The notes: generated by a model not told the origin, from the letters alone. A DNA stretch of 64,000 nt from CBDFKF01 sp965248765 (GCA_965248765.1 CBDFKF010000004.1:434001-498000), one strand, 5' to 3'; positions 33,894 to 42,857 are shown, counted from the stretch's first letter. Program-made: numbers and translations.

Positions 33894-34820
33894 GTGGCCG
33901 CTCCAAACCTCAAATCACGGGTCGTTGGCTGCCTTGTGGGAAGCGCCCTCGGCGATGCCATCGGCGAGGTGGCGGGACGCATTCACGATCGCGACGAGCT
34001 GCGCCGTTGGATCGAGAGCACCGATGTCCTCGCCTATACCGACGACACGGCGATGGCAATGGGCATTGCCGAGTCACTCGTGCAGCTCGGCGACATTGAG
34101 GAGCAGCATCTCGGCGAGGTTTTTCGCGCCAACTACGCGCGCGAATCCTGGCGCGGCTACGGCGTCGGCACGCCGCAGATATTCGCTCGAGTCGCCCGGC
34201 GCGGCGGCAGCTACGTCGATGCCGCCAAAATCTTGAACAAAGGTGAGGGATCGGCCACGGCCGGCGCAGCCAGTCGCATCGGCCCGGTCGGTCTCTACTT
34301 CCGAGGCTCGGCCAGGCTGCGCGAGAAGGCCGAAGCGTCCGCCCACATTACGCACGCCCACCCAGTCGGTATTGACGGCGCCGCCGTGCAGGCCTGGGCC
34401 GTGGCACAGGTCGCCACCGCGGATCCCGGTGAACGCTTTCCGTTTGCCGAGTTCTGCGAAGGCATTGCCCGCTTCGCCACCACCAGCGAGATTCGACAAC
34501 GGCTCGCGGCGGTGGTCGCCCTGCTGGCCGAGCGCGCAGCGCCCGACGCCGCCGCCAAGGAGCTTGTCGGGACTTCCGGGGTCGTCGAATCGCTCCCCTT
34601 TGCGTTGTTCGCTTTCCTTAGCCATCCAAACTCCTACCAGGACTACCTTTTCTGCGCCGTCCTCCACGGCGGCAAGAAGGATGCGCTCGGCGCCATGGCC
34701 AGCGCCATCTCCGGCGCCTATCTCGGTGCCGGGGCGATTCCCACCGCCTGGCGAGCCAAGCTCGAAAACGAGGCAACGATCCGCGCCCTCGCCGAACAGC
34801 TCTACGAGCACGACGGCTGA
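33894..34820 (+). CDS. ADP-ribosylglycohydrolase-like protein with altered metal motif
   Basis: A 308-residue protein from GTG 33894, with GGAGGGAGGC just upstream. Family blocks are present: VGCLVGSALGDAIGEVAGRI, LAYTDDTAMAMGIAESLVQL (the DDT metal site), GPVGLYFRG, ITHAHPVGIDGAAVQAWAVA. The C-terminal motif, usually GGDTDT, reads GGKKDALGAMASAISGAYLG: one metal-ligand Asp position is Lys, and only the second Asp remains. The fold is surely ARH/DraG-like; full dinuclear magnesium catalysis is doubtful, so it may have a different hydrolase activity or a binding role (inference). Confidence 0.88.
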   Translation: MAAPNLKSRVVGCLVGSALGDAIGEVAGRIHDRDELRRWIESTDVLAYTDDTAMAMGIAESLVQLGDIEEQHLGEVFRANYARESWRGYGVGTPQIFARVARRGGSYVDAAKILNKGEGSATAGAASRIGPVGLYFRGSARLREKAEASAHITHAHPVGIDGAAVQAWAVAQVATADPGERFPFAEFCEGIARFATTSEIRQRLAAVVALLAERAAPDAAAKELVGTSGVVESLPFALFAFLSHPNSYQDYLFCAVLHGGKKDALGAMASAISGAYLGAGAIPTAWRAKLENEATIRALAEQLYEHDG

Positions 34821-34845
34821 ACCGCTGATCGTGTCCCGGCTTTGT

Positions 34846-35826
34846 TTAGTCGGCGGCTTTGTTCAGCCGGCGATAACGCCGGGCATTGCGATTATGTTCG
34901 GCAAGTGTGCGAGCAAACGCATGGCCGCCAGAGCCATCGGCGACAAAGTAGAGGTCTGTGGTGACCAACGGGTCGAGCACCGCCATTATCGCCGCGCGCC
35001 CGGGATTCGCGATCGGCGCCGGTGGCAGACCAACGATTCGATAGGTGTTGAACGGGCTATCGATCGCGAGGTCGGTGCGCGTCAGGGGCCGCGCCAAGTT
35101 GCCCTTGCCGCTGGTCAGGGCATAAGCCACCGTGGGGTCCGATTGCAGGCGCATGCGCCGGCGCAGGCGGTTCACGAATACCCCGGCGATATGGGCGCGT
35201 TCGGCCGCAAGACCCGTCTCTTTCTCGACAATCGAGGCGAGCACCACGGCCTGTTCCGGCGTCTCGAACGGCAAATCGGGGGCTCGGTTGGGCCATAGCT
35301 CGCGCAACGCCTCACGCATCGCCCTCTGCATGCGCTCGACCATCGCTCGACGGCTGTCGCCGTACGTGTAGTGGTAGGTTTCGGGAAGCAGCGAGCCCTC
35401 GGCAACCGCGGTCACCTTACCCTCAAGCCCCTGGGCTGCGGCCAGGAGCGCTAGCGCCTGCGGGCTCGTCAGCCCCTCGACTACCGTCACCCGCCGCACT
35501 ACGGTCTCGCCGCGTATCATTTTGTTCAACGCTTCGCGCGGGCTGATACCGGCCGAAAACGCGTACTCGCCAGCTCGCACATCGCCAGCCCTACCGGTGA
35601 TTCGGGCTGCCAGCGACAGGACGAGCGGTTGGCGGATCACGCCCGCCGCCCCCAGCTCGCGTGCGATGTCCTCGACCGAGGCGCCGCGCGACAGGACCAA
35701 CGTCACCTCGTCTGTCGATGGCCCGGGCGCGTGGAAACTGTTGCTGCCCCAGCCGAGCACGGCCAGCGTGAGAACCACGAAGAACGCGAGGATCAGAAGG
35801 GTGTAGCGGAAGACCGTGCGCCCCAT
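34846..35826 (-). CDS. mltG: Endolytic murein transglycosylase MltG
   Basis: A 326-residue protein with one N-terminal transmembrane helix (YTLLILAFFVVLTLAVLGW), a LysM-like region and the YceG domain. The catalytic Glu is in VLASIVEKETGLAAERAHIA, followed by GVFVNRLRRRMRLQSDPTVA and the substrate loop SPFNTYRIVGLPPAPIANPG. It cleaves nascent glycan strands near the inner membrane, setting their length. It follows fabF by 15 bases, the common alphaproteobacterial order. Confidence 0.95.
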   Translation of the reverse strand: MGRTVFRYTLLILAFFVVLTLAVLGWGSNSFHAPGPSTDEVTLVLSRGASVEDIARELGAAGVIRQPLVLSLAARITGRAGDVRAGEYAFSAGISPREALNKMIRGETVVRRVTVVEGLTSPQALALLAAAQGLEGKVTAVAEGSLLPETYHYTYGDSRRAMVERMQRAMREALRELWPNRAPDLPFETPEQAVVLASIVEKETGLAAERAHIAGVFVNRLRRRMRLQSDPTVAYALTSGKGNLARPLTRTDLAIDSPFNTYRIVGLPPAPIANPGRAAIMAVLDPLVTTDLYFVADGSGGHAFARTLAEHNRNARRYRRLNKAAD

Positions 35827-35841
35827 GACGCTGGCGCGCGT

Positions 35842-37101
35842 TCAGGGGGCCTGGGAGAACACCAGGCTCGCATTGGTGCCGCCGAAGCCGAAGGAGTTGG
35901 AGAGCGCGTGTCCGACCCCGTGCTTCTTTGCCTCGTGCGGAACCAGGTCAAGGTCGCAGTCGTCCGACGGGTTATCGAGGTTGAGCGTCGGCGGCACGAC
36001 GCCGCGCTCGATTGCTAGGATCGAGATGATCGCCTCGACGCTTCCGGCAGCGCCAAGTAAATGGCCGATCGCCGACTTCGTCGACGACATACACAGCTTG
36101 TGTGCGGCGTTGCCGAACAGGCGCTTGACGGCACCGTGTTCGATTTCATCCCCGCGCGGGGTCGAGGTACCGTGGGCATTGATATAGTCGATGTCCGACA
36201 CGTCGAGCCCGGCGCTATCGAGCGCGGACCGCATCGAGCGGTAAGCACCGTCGCCGTCAGGATCGGGCGCGGTGATGTGGTGCGCATCCCCCGACAGACC
36301 GTAGCCACCGAGTTCAGCATAGATCTTGGCGCCGCGTTCTTTGGCGTGCTCAAGTTCTTCAAGAACGACGACGCCGGCGCCCTCCCCCATAACGAAACCG
36401 TCGCGGTCGCGATCCCACGGGCGCGAGGCGCGTGTGGGATCATCATTAAAGTTGGTGGAGAGCGCGCGCGCCGCCGCGAAGCCTGCAACGCCGAGCCGGC
36501 AGATGGCCGCTTCGGCACCGCCCGCGACCATCACATCGGCATCGCCGAACTGGATCAAACGAGACGCATCCCCAAGAGCGTGGGCGCCCGTTGAACAGGC
36601 GGTGACCACGGAGTGATTGGGGCCCCGAAAGCCGAATCTCATCGAGACGTGGCCCGAGATTAGATTGATGAGGCTGGCCGGAATCAGGAACGGGCTGATG
36701 TGGCGCGGCCCGCGCTCATGCACCTGGATGGCGCTACGCTCGATTAGCGGCAGGCCGCCGATGCCTGAGCCGATCAGAACGCCCGTCCGAATAAGCGATT
36801 CGCGATCATCGGGCTGCCAGCCCGCATCCTCGACCGCCTGTACGGCCGCGGCGATGCCGAAAATGATGAACTCGTCCATCTTCTTACGGTCTTTTGTGCT
36901 GACATAGTCCTCGGCCCTGAAGTCGTGGGGGCCGTCGCCGCGCGGCACCTGGCAAGCGACTTGCGCGCTCAGATCAGATACATCGAATTTCTCGATTCGG
37001 CCCGCGCCCGAATCGCCGCGGATCAGCCGCTCCCACGTGATATCGACGCCGCAGCCAAGCGGCGTGATAGCGCCCAGTCCCGTAACGACAACGCGTCTCA
37101 T
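35842..37101 (-). CDS. fabF: 3-oxoacyl-ACP synthase II (FabF)
   Basis: A 419-residue condensing enzyme of normal length. The Cys-His-His triad is visible: VTACSTGAHALGDASRLIQF, INAHGTSTPRGDEIEHGAVK, STKSAIGHLLGAAGSVEAII. It elongates acyl-ACP with malonyl-ACP. It lies downstream of acpP in the fab operon; a 75-base gap between acpP and fabF is the only break. Confidence 0.96.
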   Translation of the reverse strand: MRRVVVTGLGAITPLGCGVDITWERLIRGDSGAGRIEKFDVSDLSAQVACQVPRGDGPHDFRAEDYVSTKDRKKMDEFIIFGIAAAVQAVEDAGWQPDDRESLIRTGVLIGSGIGGLPLIERSAIQVHERGPRHISPFLIPASLINLISGHVSMRFGFRGPNHSVVTACSTGAHALGDASRLIQFGDADVMVAGGAEAAICRLGVAGFAAARALSTNFNDDPTRASRPWDRDRDGFVMGEGAGVVVLEELEHAKERGAKIYAELGGYGLSGDAHHITAPDPDGDGAYRSMRSALDSAGLDVSDIDYINAHGTSTPRGDEIEHGAVKRLFGNAAHKLCMSSTKSAIGHLLGAAGSVEAIISILAIERGVVPPTLNLDNPSDDCDLDLVPHEAKKHGVGHALSNSFGFGGTNASLVFSQAP

Positions 37102-37176
37102 TGGGCGATCGACGTGCTTGGGGAGATAACGAAGGTCAGATGGTGCGCGATGGCGACCGGCCGCAGAGCTGATGGT

Positions 37177-37422
37177 CTATTGGCTGATGTGAGTCTCGAT
37201 GTAGCCGATGGCGTCCTTGACGGTAGTGATCTTCTCCGCCGCCTCATCGGGAATTTCGCATCCGAATTCTTCCTCGAACGCCATGACGAGCTCTACCGTG
37301 TCGAGGCTGTCGGCGCCGAGATCATCGATGAAGCTAGACGACTCGGTTACCTTGTCTTGCTCGACGCCAAGGTGCTCGATCACAATCTTCTTTACCCGCT
37401 CGGCGGTGTCAGTGTCACTCAT
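37177..37422 (-). CDS. acpP: Acyl carrier protein
   Basis: An acidic protein of 81 residues from ATG 37422, preceded by AAAGGACG. The 4'-phosphopantetheine attachment Ser is in DDLGADSLDTVELVMAFEEE, with the usual preceding helix ERVKKIVIEHLGVEQDKVTE. It carries growing acyl chains between FabD, FabG and FabF. It is separated from the metallo-hydrolase gene by 133 bases, so it may have its own promoter for high expression. Confidence 0.97.
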   Translation of the reverse strand: MSDTDTAERVKKIVIEHLGVEQDKVTESSSFIDDLGADSLDTVELVMAFEEEFGCEIPDEAAEKITTVKDAIGYIETHISQ

Positions 37423-37555
37423 CGTTCGTCCTTTGGATTCATTGCCGCGATCGGCTCGCGCGCCCGGTGGACGGGCGCAGATGCAGGCTCTCGGCGGTGT
37501 AACACACTTTCCAGACCTTGACCAGATGGCCGCCGCGCCATCCATCGGCGCGCGC

Positions 37556-38428
37556 CTAGGACAGCCACTCGAGGCGACAACCGCCGGCCCGATCGCGGAT
37601 GTAACCGCCGTGCGGCGCGCCGAAGTGCGCCGGCAGCAGGAGCGTTCCCCGCTCGCAGCAGCTCTCGAGGACGGCGGTTCTGGTGCGCGCCGACAGCGCC
37701 GGATCAGAGCACGCGATCGAGCTCCAATCGGGCTGATAAACCTGTATCGGGTGGTGAATCACGTCGCCGACGAAGATTGCCTCGCGGCCACCCGAGCCGA
37801 GGCGGATATTGACGGTTCCCGGGGTGTGCCCAGGCGCCAGCTCAACGAGACATTGATCGTCGACGTGGTGGCCATCCTCGATCATCTCGGCCCGACCGGC
37901 CTCGACGACGGGCAGCACGCTGTCGTCAAAGGCCTTGCGGCGGATGGGGTTGGGATCGGGATTGTCGCGCCAGAACTCGTACTCGATCCGACCGAACAGG
38001 TAGCGAGCGTTGGGAAAGGTGGGCACCCAACGTCCATCGCTCAGCATCGTATTCCAACCCACGTGATCCGCGTGCAGATGCGTACACATCACGTAGTCGA
38101 CGTCCTCGGGCTCAGCACCGGCGGCCCGCAGTCGATCGAGGAAGGGCGTATCGAGCTGGTGCCAATGCTCCCGCGGCATCCGATCTTTGTCATTGCCCAC
38201 GCACGAGTCGATAAGAACGGTATGGCGATCGGTCTTCACCAGCCAGCTGTGCATGCTGAGGATCAGACACCCCTTGTCCTTGGCGAAATGGGTCGGGGCA
38301 AGCCAATCCACATGCTGCGCGAAAGCCTCCTCGTCGTAGCCCACGAAGAAGCCCTCGGGCGTGAAGCTGGTATCCACCATTTCTTCGATGCGGGCGAGCC
38401 TGATATCGCCCACGCTCAGTCGGTCCAT
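37556..38428 (-). CDS. MBL-fold metallo-hydrolase inside the fab cluster
   Basis: A 290-residue protein. The zinc site is MCTHLHADHVGWNTMLSDGR (HxHxDH), with further ligands in VELAPGHTPGTVNIRLGSGG and VFVGDVIHHPIQVYQPDW-type context (here AIFVGDVIHHPIQVYQPDWS). The overall pattern resembles the lactonase/quinoprotein-associated MBL group, with unknown substrate; ester, thioester or lactone hydrolysis is plausible. Its place between fabG and acpP, 17 bases after fabG, is unusual for this operon and suggests either a role in acyl turnover or insertion of an unrelated gene. Confidence 0.85.
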   Translation of the reverse strand: MDRLSVGDIRLARIEEMVDTSFTPEGFFVGYDEEAFAQHVDWLAPTHFAKDKGCLILSMHSWLVKTDRHTVLIDSCVGNDKDRMPREHWHQLDTPFLDRLRAAGAEPEDVDYVMCTHLHADHVGWNTMLSDGRWVPTFPNARYLFGRIEYEFWRDNPDPNPIRRKAFDDSVLPVVEAGRAEMIEDGHHVDDQCLVELAPGHTPGTVNIRLGSGGREAIFVGDVIHHPIQVYQPDWSSIACSDPALSARTRTAVLESCCERGTLLLPAHFGAPHGGYIRDRAGGCRLEWLS

Positions 38429-38445
38429 CCCCTTACCGTCCTCCG

Positions 38446-39183
38446 CTAGAACATCGCCATCCCGCCATTGACGTGCAAGGTCTGACCGGTGATGTAGGCG
38501 GCCTCCTCACTCGCGAGGAACGCGACGCACGCGGCGACGTCCGTACCAGCGCCCAGCCTGCCCGCGGGTATGGCCCCGAGCAGACGGTCACGCTGGGCGT
38601 CGGCAAGCGCTTCGGTCATCGGCGAGGCGATGAATCCCGGCGCAACGCAGTTGATGGTAGTACCCCGTGAGGCCACTTCCTGGGCCATCGCCTTGGACAT
38701 GCCGATGAGGCCCGCCTTGGCCGCTGCGTAGTTCGCCTGACCGGGGTTGCCCGTGAGGCCAACGATCGAGGTGATGTTGATCAGGCGCCCCCAGCGCCGC
38801 CTCGCCATACCGCGCAACACGGCCCGCGACAGCCGGAACGCCGCCGTTAGGTCAGTGTCGATGACCTTCTGCCAATCATCGTCGCTGAGTCGCAGCGAGA
38901 GGCTGTCGCGGGTGAGGCCGGCATTGTTGACGAGAATATCGATCTGCCCCATGGCCGCCTCGGCATCCTTGGCCAGCGCCGCCGTCGCTTCTTTATCATC
39001 GAGATCGCAGGCCATCACGTGGACGCGTTCGCCGAGCGCTCCGGCGAGCTCGGCGAGAGCCGGCTCACGCGTACCGCTCACCGTTAGCACCGCGCCACGG
39101 GCATGAAGCGTTCGCGCGATGTCACCACCGATGCCCCCTGAGGCACCGGTGATGAGGGCGCACTTGTCGCTTAAATCGAACAT
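38446..39183 (-). CDS. fabG: 3-oxoacyl-ACP reductase (FabG)
   Basis: A 245-residue short-chain dehydrogenase. The NADP site is CALITGASGGIGGDIARTLH, NNAGLTRD is the NAG motif, the catalytic Ser is in INITSIVGLTGNPGQANYAA and the Tyr-Lys pair in NYAAAKAGLIGMSKAMAQEV. It reduces 3-oxoacyl-ACP. Its start overlaps the fabD end by 13 bases. Confidence 0.96.
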   Translation of the reverse strand: MFDLSDKCALITGASGGIGGDIARTLHARGAVLTVSGTREPALAELAGALGERVHVMACDLDDKEATAALAKDAEAAMGQIDILVNNAGLTRDSLSLRLSDDDWQKVIDTDLTAAFRLSRAVLRGMARRRWGRLINITSIVGLTGNPGQANYAAAKAGLIGMSKAMAQEVASRGTTINCVAPGFIASPMTEALADAQRDRLLGAIPAGRLGAGTDVAACVAFLASEEAAYITGQTLHVNGGMAMF

Positions 39184-40133
39184 CTGCGTGAGCAGAGCAT
39201 TTTGAGTATCGCGTCGACCTCGGCCGGCGTGCCGACGGCTTCGGCCGTGAGATCGCGATCCACGCGGCGGTTGATCCCGGTGAGCGTGCGACCGCTGCCG
39301 AGCTCGATTATCGTATCGACGCCGCTATCGCGCATGAAAAGCACGCTCTCGCGCCACCGCACCATCGCCGTGACCTGTTCGACGAGATTGTGACGGATGG
39401 TCTCGGGATCGCTCACCGCCGACGCCGTGACGTTGGCAACGAGCGGTACAACGGGCGGGGTGATCGAGACCATCTCGAGCGCCTCCTGCATCTCCTCTGC
39501 GGCCGGCGCCATCAGTGAGCAGTGGAACGGGGCGCTCACGGGCAGCTTGATGCTTCGCCGCGCGCCCCGCTCGGTGGCAAGTGCCATGGCGCGATCGACG
39601 GCGGCGCTCTCGCCGCTGATCACCACTTGTCCTGGCGCATTGTCGTTGGCGGCCGCACACACCTTGCCGTCCGCAGCCTCGGCGGCCACCGTTTCGGCTG
39701 CTTCGAGGTCGATGCCGATCAGCGCCGCCATCGCACCATCCCCCACCGGGACGGCACGTTGCATCGCCACACCGCGGGCGCGCAGAAGACGCGCGGCATC
39801 GGTGATCGTCAAAGCTCGCGCGGCGGCCAGCGCCGAGTACTCGCCAAGCGAGTGACCCGCGACGAACACGGCCTTCTCGGCCACCGCGATGCCGCCCTCC
39901 TCCTCGAGCACGCGGACCACAGCCATGCTGACCGCCATCAATGCCGGTTGCGCGTTCTCGGTCAGCACGAGCTCATCCTCGGGGCCTTCGAACATAAGCC
40001 GGCTGAGCCTCTCTTTGAGTGCCTCGTCAACCTCTTGGAACACGTAGCGCGCGGACGGCATGGCTGCCGCCAGCTCGCGCCCCATTCCGACGCTCTGCGA
40101 ACCCTGTCCGGGAAAGACGAAGGCGCGTGTCAT
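39171..40133 (-). CDS. fabD: Malonyl-CoA:ACP transacylase (FabD)
   Basis: A 320-residue enzyme. FVFPGQGSQSVGMGRELAAA opens the domain, the nucleophile Ser is in VAGHSLGEYSALAAARALTI, the Arg contact in RLLRARGVAMQRAVPVGDGA, and the His in PVSAPFHCSLMAPAAEEMQE. It loads malonyl groups onto ACP and is the first gene of the minus-strand fab operon, divergent from rpsF. Confidence 0.96.
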   Translation of the reverse strand: MTRAFVFPGQGSQSVGMGRELAAAMPSARYVFQEVDEALKERLSRLMFEGPEDELVLTENAQPALMAVSMAVVRVLEEEGGIAVAEKAVFVAGHSLGEYSALAAARALTITDAARLLRARGVAMQRAVPVGDGAMAALIGIDLEAAETVAAEAADGKVCAAANDNAPGQVVISGESAAVDRAMALATERGARRSIKLPVSAPFHCSLMAPAAEEMQEALEMVSITPPVVPLVANVTASAVSDPETIRHNLVEQVTAMVRWRESVLFMRDSGVDTIIELGSGRTLTGINRRVDRDLTAEAVGTPAEVDAILKMLCSRRCSI

Positions 40134-40292
40134 GAACCCGAGGTCGTCTCCGAGAAGGTGAAGCCAGCTGGCGGACCGAGCGAGCAGCCTTGGCGCATAG
40201 AAGGCCGCTCGCCGTCAGAGTGTCAAGCGCCCGACACGACCGATGCTGTGGGGCGTGCCTGCTGCGGAAGCGGCTTGGCTTGTGACGTGTGC

Positions 40293-40320
40293 TTGCCTCG
40301 CAAGCGGCTTCGGTTATATG
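40293..40320 (+). promoter_or_regulatory. Candidate rpsF promoter
   Basis: TTGCCT (40293-40298) and TATATG (40315-40320) with 16-base spacing lie about 105 bases upstream of rpsF within the 293-base fabD/rpsF divergent region. No other gene is seen in that region. Long S6 leaders can bind S6:S18 for autoregulation; I could not identify that RNA motif with confidence. Confidence 0.4.
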
Positions 40321-40426
40321 GTCCTGCGCCTTATAGCTCCTTGCCGGCCGGTGCCGGCTGAGCCTGGGACGAACGTCGGATTAGGCGCCAGCCAGGCAGC
40401 GATTAGCCAGAAGGAGAGCGTGGGTA

Positions 40427-40966
40427 ATGCCGTTCTACGAGAGCGTGTTCATCGTGCGGCCCGACGTCTCGGGCCAACACGTTGACGGCATGGCCGAGAG
40501 CTTCGCCAACATCGTCGGCGAGAATGGAGGCCGTGTCACCAAGACGGAGAACTGGGGGCTGCGCTCGCTGGCCTACCGGATCAAGAAGAACCGCAAGGGC
40601 CACTACGTCCTACTCAATGTCGATGCACCGGCCGCGGCGATGGCCGAGCTCGAGCGCAACATGCGCATCGATGAGGACGTGATCCGCTACTTGACCATCG
40701 GCGTCGACGAGTTGGAAGAGGGTCCCTCGGTGATGATGCAGTCGCGCTCGGCGCGCGATGAGCGGACGCGCCGGGAGCGGGGCGACCGCCGGCCGGACGC
40801 CGCGGCGAGCGCGCCGACACCCGACCATAGTGCCGGCAAGCCTGAAACCAGGGTGCCCGCGGAAGCGGCGCCCACAGATAAAGGCGCTGAGGCCGCGTCC
40901 GCGGATACGCCGGCGGAAACCGCATCCGCCGATGCGCCGGCAGCAACCGACGGAGGCAAGGAATGA
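40427..40966 (+). CDS. rpsF: 30S ribosomal protein S6 with long acidic tail
   Basis: A 179-residue protein. The S6 core occupies the first 100 residues (MPFYESVFIVRPDVSGQHVD, GLRSLAYRIKKNRKGHYVLL, MRIDEDVIRYLTIGVDELEE). The remaining 75 or so are low-complexity, Ala/Glu/Asp/Thr-rich, for example KGAEAASADTPAETASADAP, and presumably disordered. S6 binds S18 on the platform of the small subunit. AAGGAGAG precedes the start. Its stop overlaps the rpsR start (ATGA). Confidence 0.95.
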   Translation: MPFYESVFIVRPDVSGQHVDGMAESFANIVGENGGRVTKTENWGLRSLAYRIKKNRKGHYVLLNVDAPAAAMAELERNMRIDEDVIRYLTIGVDELEEGPSVMMQSRSARDERTRRERGDRRPDAAASAPTPDHSAGKPETRVPAEAAPTDKGAEAASADTPAETASADAPAATDGGKE

Positions 40967-41229
40967 GCGATGGACGCTCGCGTCGATCGACAGGTCAGGG
41001 AGGGGCCCGCCGCCCATTCTTCCGGCGTCGCAAGTCATGCCCTTTGTCAGGGGTCGGCGCGCCCAAGATCGACTACAAGGATGTGAAGTTGATGCAACGC
41101 TTCGTATCCGAGCGCGGCAAGATCGTGCCGAGTCGGATTACCGCCGTCACCGCCAAGAAGCAGCGACGGCTTGCGCGCGCCATCAAGCGGGCGCGCCATC
41201 TCGCGCTGCTGCCGTATTTGATCAAATAA
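40963..41229 (+). CDS. rpsR: 30S ribosomal protein S18
   Basis: An 88-residue basic protein: FFRRRKSCPLSGVGAPKIDY, KDVKLMQRFVSERGKIVPSR, RRLARAIKRARHLALLPYLI. Family length is about 75, with an N-terminal extension here. It is translationally coupled to rpsF, so its partner S6 is made in equal amounts. Confidence 0.97.
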   Translation: MSDGRSRRSTGQGGARRPFFRRRKSCPLSGVGAPKIDYKDVKLMQRFVSERGKIVPSRITAVTAKKQRRLARAIKRARHLALLPYLIK

Positions 41230-41262
41230 GGTGGTCGGGTGCGGGCCGGTGGCTCGCGACCC

Positions 41263-42174
41263 ATGCCCAAAGACCTGATCCTCGTCTTGGTCGTGGGCGC
41301 TCTCAGCGCCCTGATGTTCGTGAGCGTCGGCCTCGTCAGCCCGCTGGCCCTGGCCCTGGTCTTTTTCGCGCCGCTGCCCCTGTTTGTGGTCGGCCTTCGG
41401 TTTGGCGTCAACATGGCAGCAATCGCAGTGGCGGTGGCACTGCTAATAGTCGGCCTCGTCAGCGGCGTGCCTACTGCAATCGGCTATCTCTTGGTGACCG
41501 GTCTACCCACGGGCCTGCTGGTGCGCCAAGCCCTGTTGTCGCGACCCGATAAAGACGGCGTCGCGTGGTATCCACTCGGACATCTCCTGGTATGGCTGAG
41601 CGGGCTCGGCTGCGCCTATTTCCTGATCGCGTTCGCGATTTTCCTCGGTAATGAGGGCGGCTTGGCCGGGCAGATCGAGGCCCTGGCGCGGGCCGCGATG
41701 GCCGTGGCGATTCAGGCGCCGGGGGAAACGGACGGAGACACGTTCGTCGCGGCCGCCGCCCGCATGATGCCGGCTGTGCTCGCTGGCGCTTGGGCGATGA
41801 TGATAGTTCTCAATGGGGCACTGGGTCAGGGCCTGTTGATGCGGCTCGGTCGGGCCCTGCGTCCGCGACCTCACTTCGCCGCCATGGTCCTGCCACGCGC
41901 CCTCGCCTACGCCCTGGCGGCCGCGCTCGTCGTGTCCCTGCTGCCCGGCACGCTGCGTTTCGCCGGCACTACCCTTGCAGTGATTCTGTCGATCCCGTAT
42001 TTCTTCCTTGGGCTGACCGTGATCCACGCCATTTCCAGCGAATGGCCGCTGAGGGGCGTGTTGTTGGGCGTTATCTATATCGTTACGGTCCTAGCGGGTT
42101 GGCCGGCGGCACTCATCGCCGTGCTGGGATTGGTGGAGCAATGGTTCGGGGTGCGCCGGCGCTGGGCACCGTGA
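41263..42174 (+). CDS. DUF2232 multi-pass membrane protein
   Basis: About 303 residues from ATG 41263 (GTG at 41239 is the alternative), with eight or so hydrophobic segments starting LILVLVVGALSALMFVSVGL. It matches the DUF2232/YybS-like family that sits between rpsR and rplI in many alphaproteobacteria. The C-terminal part contains the family-like AMVLPRALAYALAAALVVSL and LLGVIYIVTVLAGWPAALIA. Function is unknown; the membrane topology might suggest a transport or energising component. Confidence 0.85.
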   Translation: MPKDLILVLVVGALSALMFVSVGLVSPLALALVFFAPLPLFVVGLRFGVNMAAIAVAVALLIVGLVSGVPTAIGYLLVTGLPTGLLVRQALLSRPDKDGVAWYPLGHLLVWLSGLGCAYFLIAFAIFLGNEGGLAGQIEALARAAMAVAIQAPGETDGDTFVAAAARMMPAVLAGAWAMMIVLNGALGQGLLMRLGRALRPRPHFAAMVLPRALAYALAAALVVSLLPGTLRFAGTTLAVILSIPYFFLGLTVIHAISSEWPLRGVLLGVIYIVTVLAGWPAALIAVLGLVEQWFGVRRRWAP

Positions 42175-42193
42175 ACCGGCTGGGAGGGCAGCG

Positions 42194-42841
42194 ATGCAAA
42201 TCATTCTTCTCGAGAGGATCGAGAAACTGGGACAGATGGGGGATGTCGTTCAGGTCAAGAACGGCTATGCCCGGAACTACCTCCTGCCGCAGGGCAAGGC
42301 CCTGCGTGCGACCAAAGACAACGTCACCTCGTTCGGGGGGCGCCGCACCCAGCTCGAAGCGCAGAACTTGGACCGCCGCCAGGAGGCGGAGGCGGTGGGC
42401 ACCAAACTCGATGGGCAGAGCTGTGTGATTTTGCGCCAGGCGAGCGAGGGCGGGCAGCTCTACGGCTCGGTTTCAGCCCGCGACATCGCGACCGTGGTCA
42501 CCGAAGCGGGCTTTCGCATCGACCGAACCCAGATCATCCTCGCCAACCCGATCAAGACCTTGGGGCTGCATCGCGTTCGGGTGCGCCTCCATCCTGAGGT
42601 CTCGGTTGCCGTCACGGTGAACGTTGCGCGCTCGGAAGCCGAAGCCGAGACGCAGTTTGCGGCAGAGACGGCCGCCGCCGAGACCATCGCCACCGAGGCC
42701 GCGGAAGCGTTCTTCGATAACCCGGAGGAAGCGCTCGCCGCCCAAGCCGAGCAGTCGCCGGACGCCGAGGCGGCGCCCGACGCTGGCGAGGAGCCGGCGT
42801 CGGAAGAAGCGGCTTCGGCGGAGGTCAAAGAACCAGGGTAA
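42194..42841 (+). CDS. rplI: 50S ribosomal protein L9 with long acidic tail
   Basis: A 215-residue protein against a usual 150. The core is standard: MQIILLERIEKLGQMGDVVQ, VKNGYARNYLLPQGKALRAT, and the C-terminal domain GGQLYGSVSARDIATVVTEA. After residue 150 a tail of Ala, Glu and Asp follows (AAQAEQSPDAEAAPDAGEEP). GGGAGGGC precedes the ATG. L9 helps maintain the reading frame on the large subunit. Confidence 0.96.
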   Translation: MQIILLERIEKLGQMGDVVQVKNGYARNYLLPQGKALRATKDNVTSFGGRRTQLEAQNLDRRQEAEAVGTKLDGQSCVILRQASEGGQLYGSVSARDIATVVTEAGFRIDRTQIILANPIKTLGLHRVRVRLHPEVSVAVTVNVARSEAEAETQFAAETAAAETIATEAAEAFFDNPEEALAAQAEQSPDAEAAPDAGEEPASEEAASAEVKEPG

Positions 42842-42857
42842 ACCGGCTGGCCAGCGC

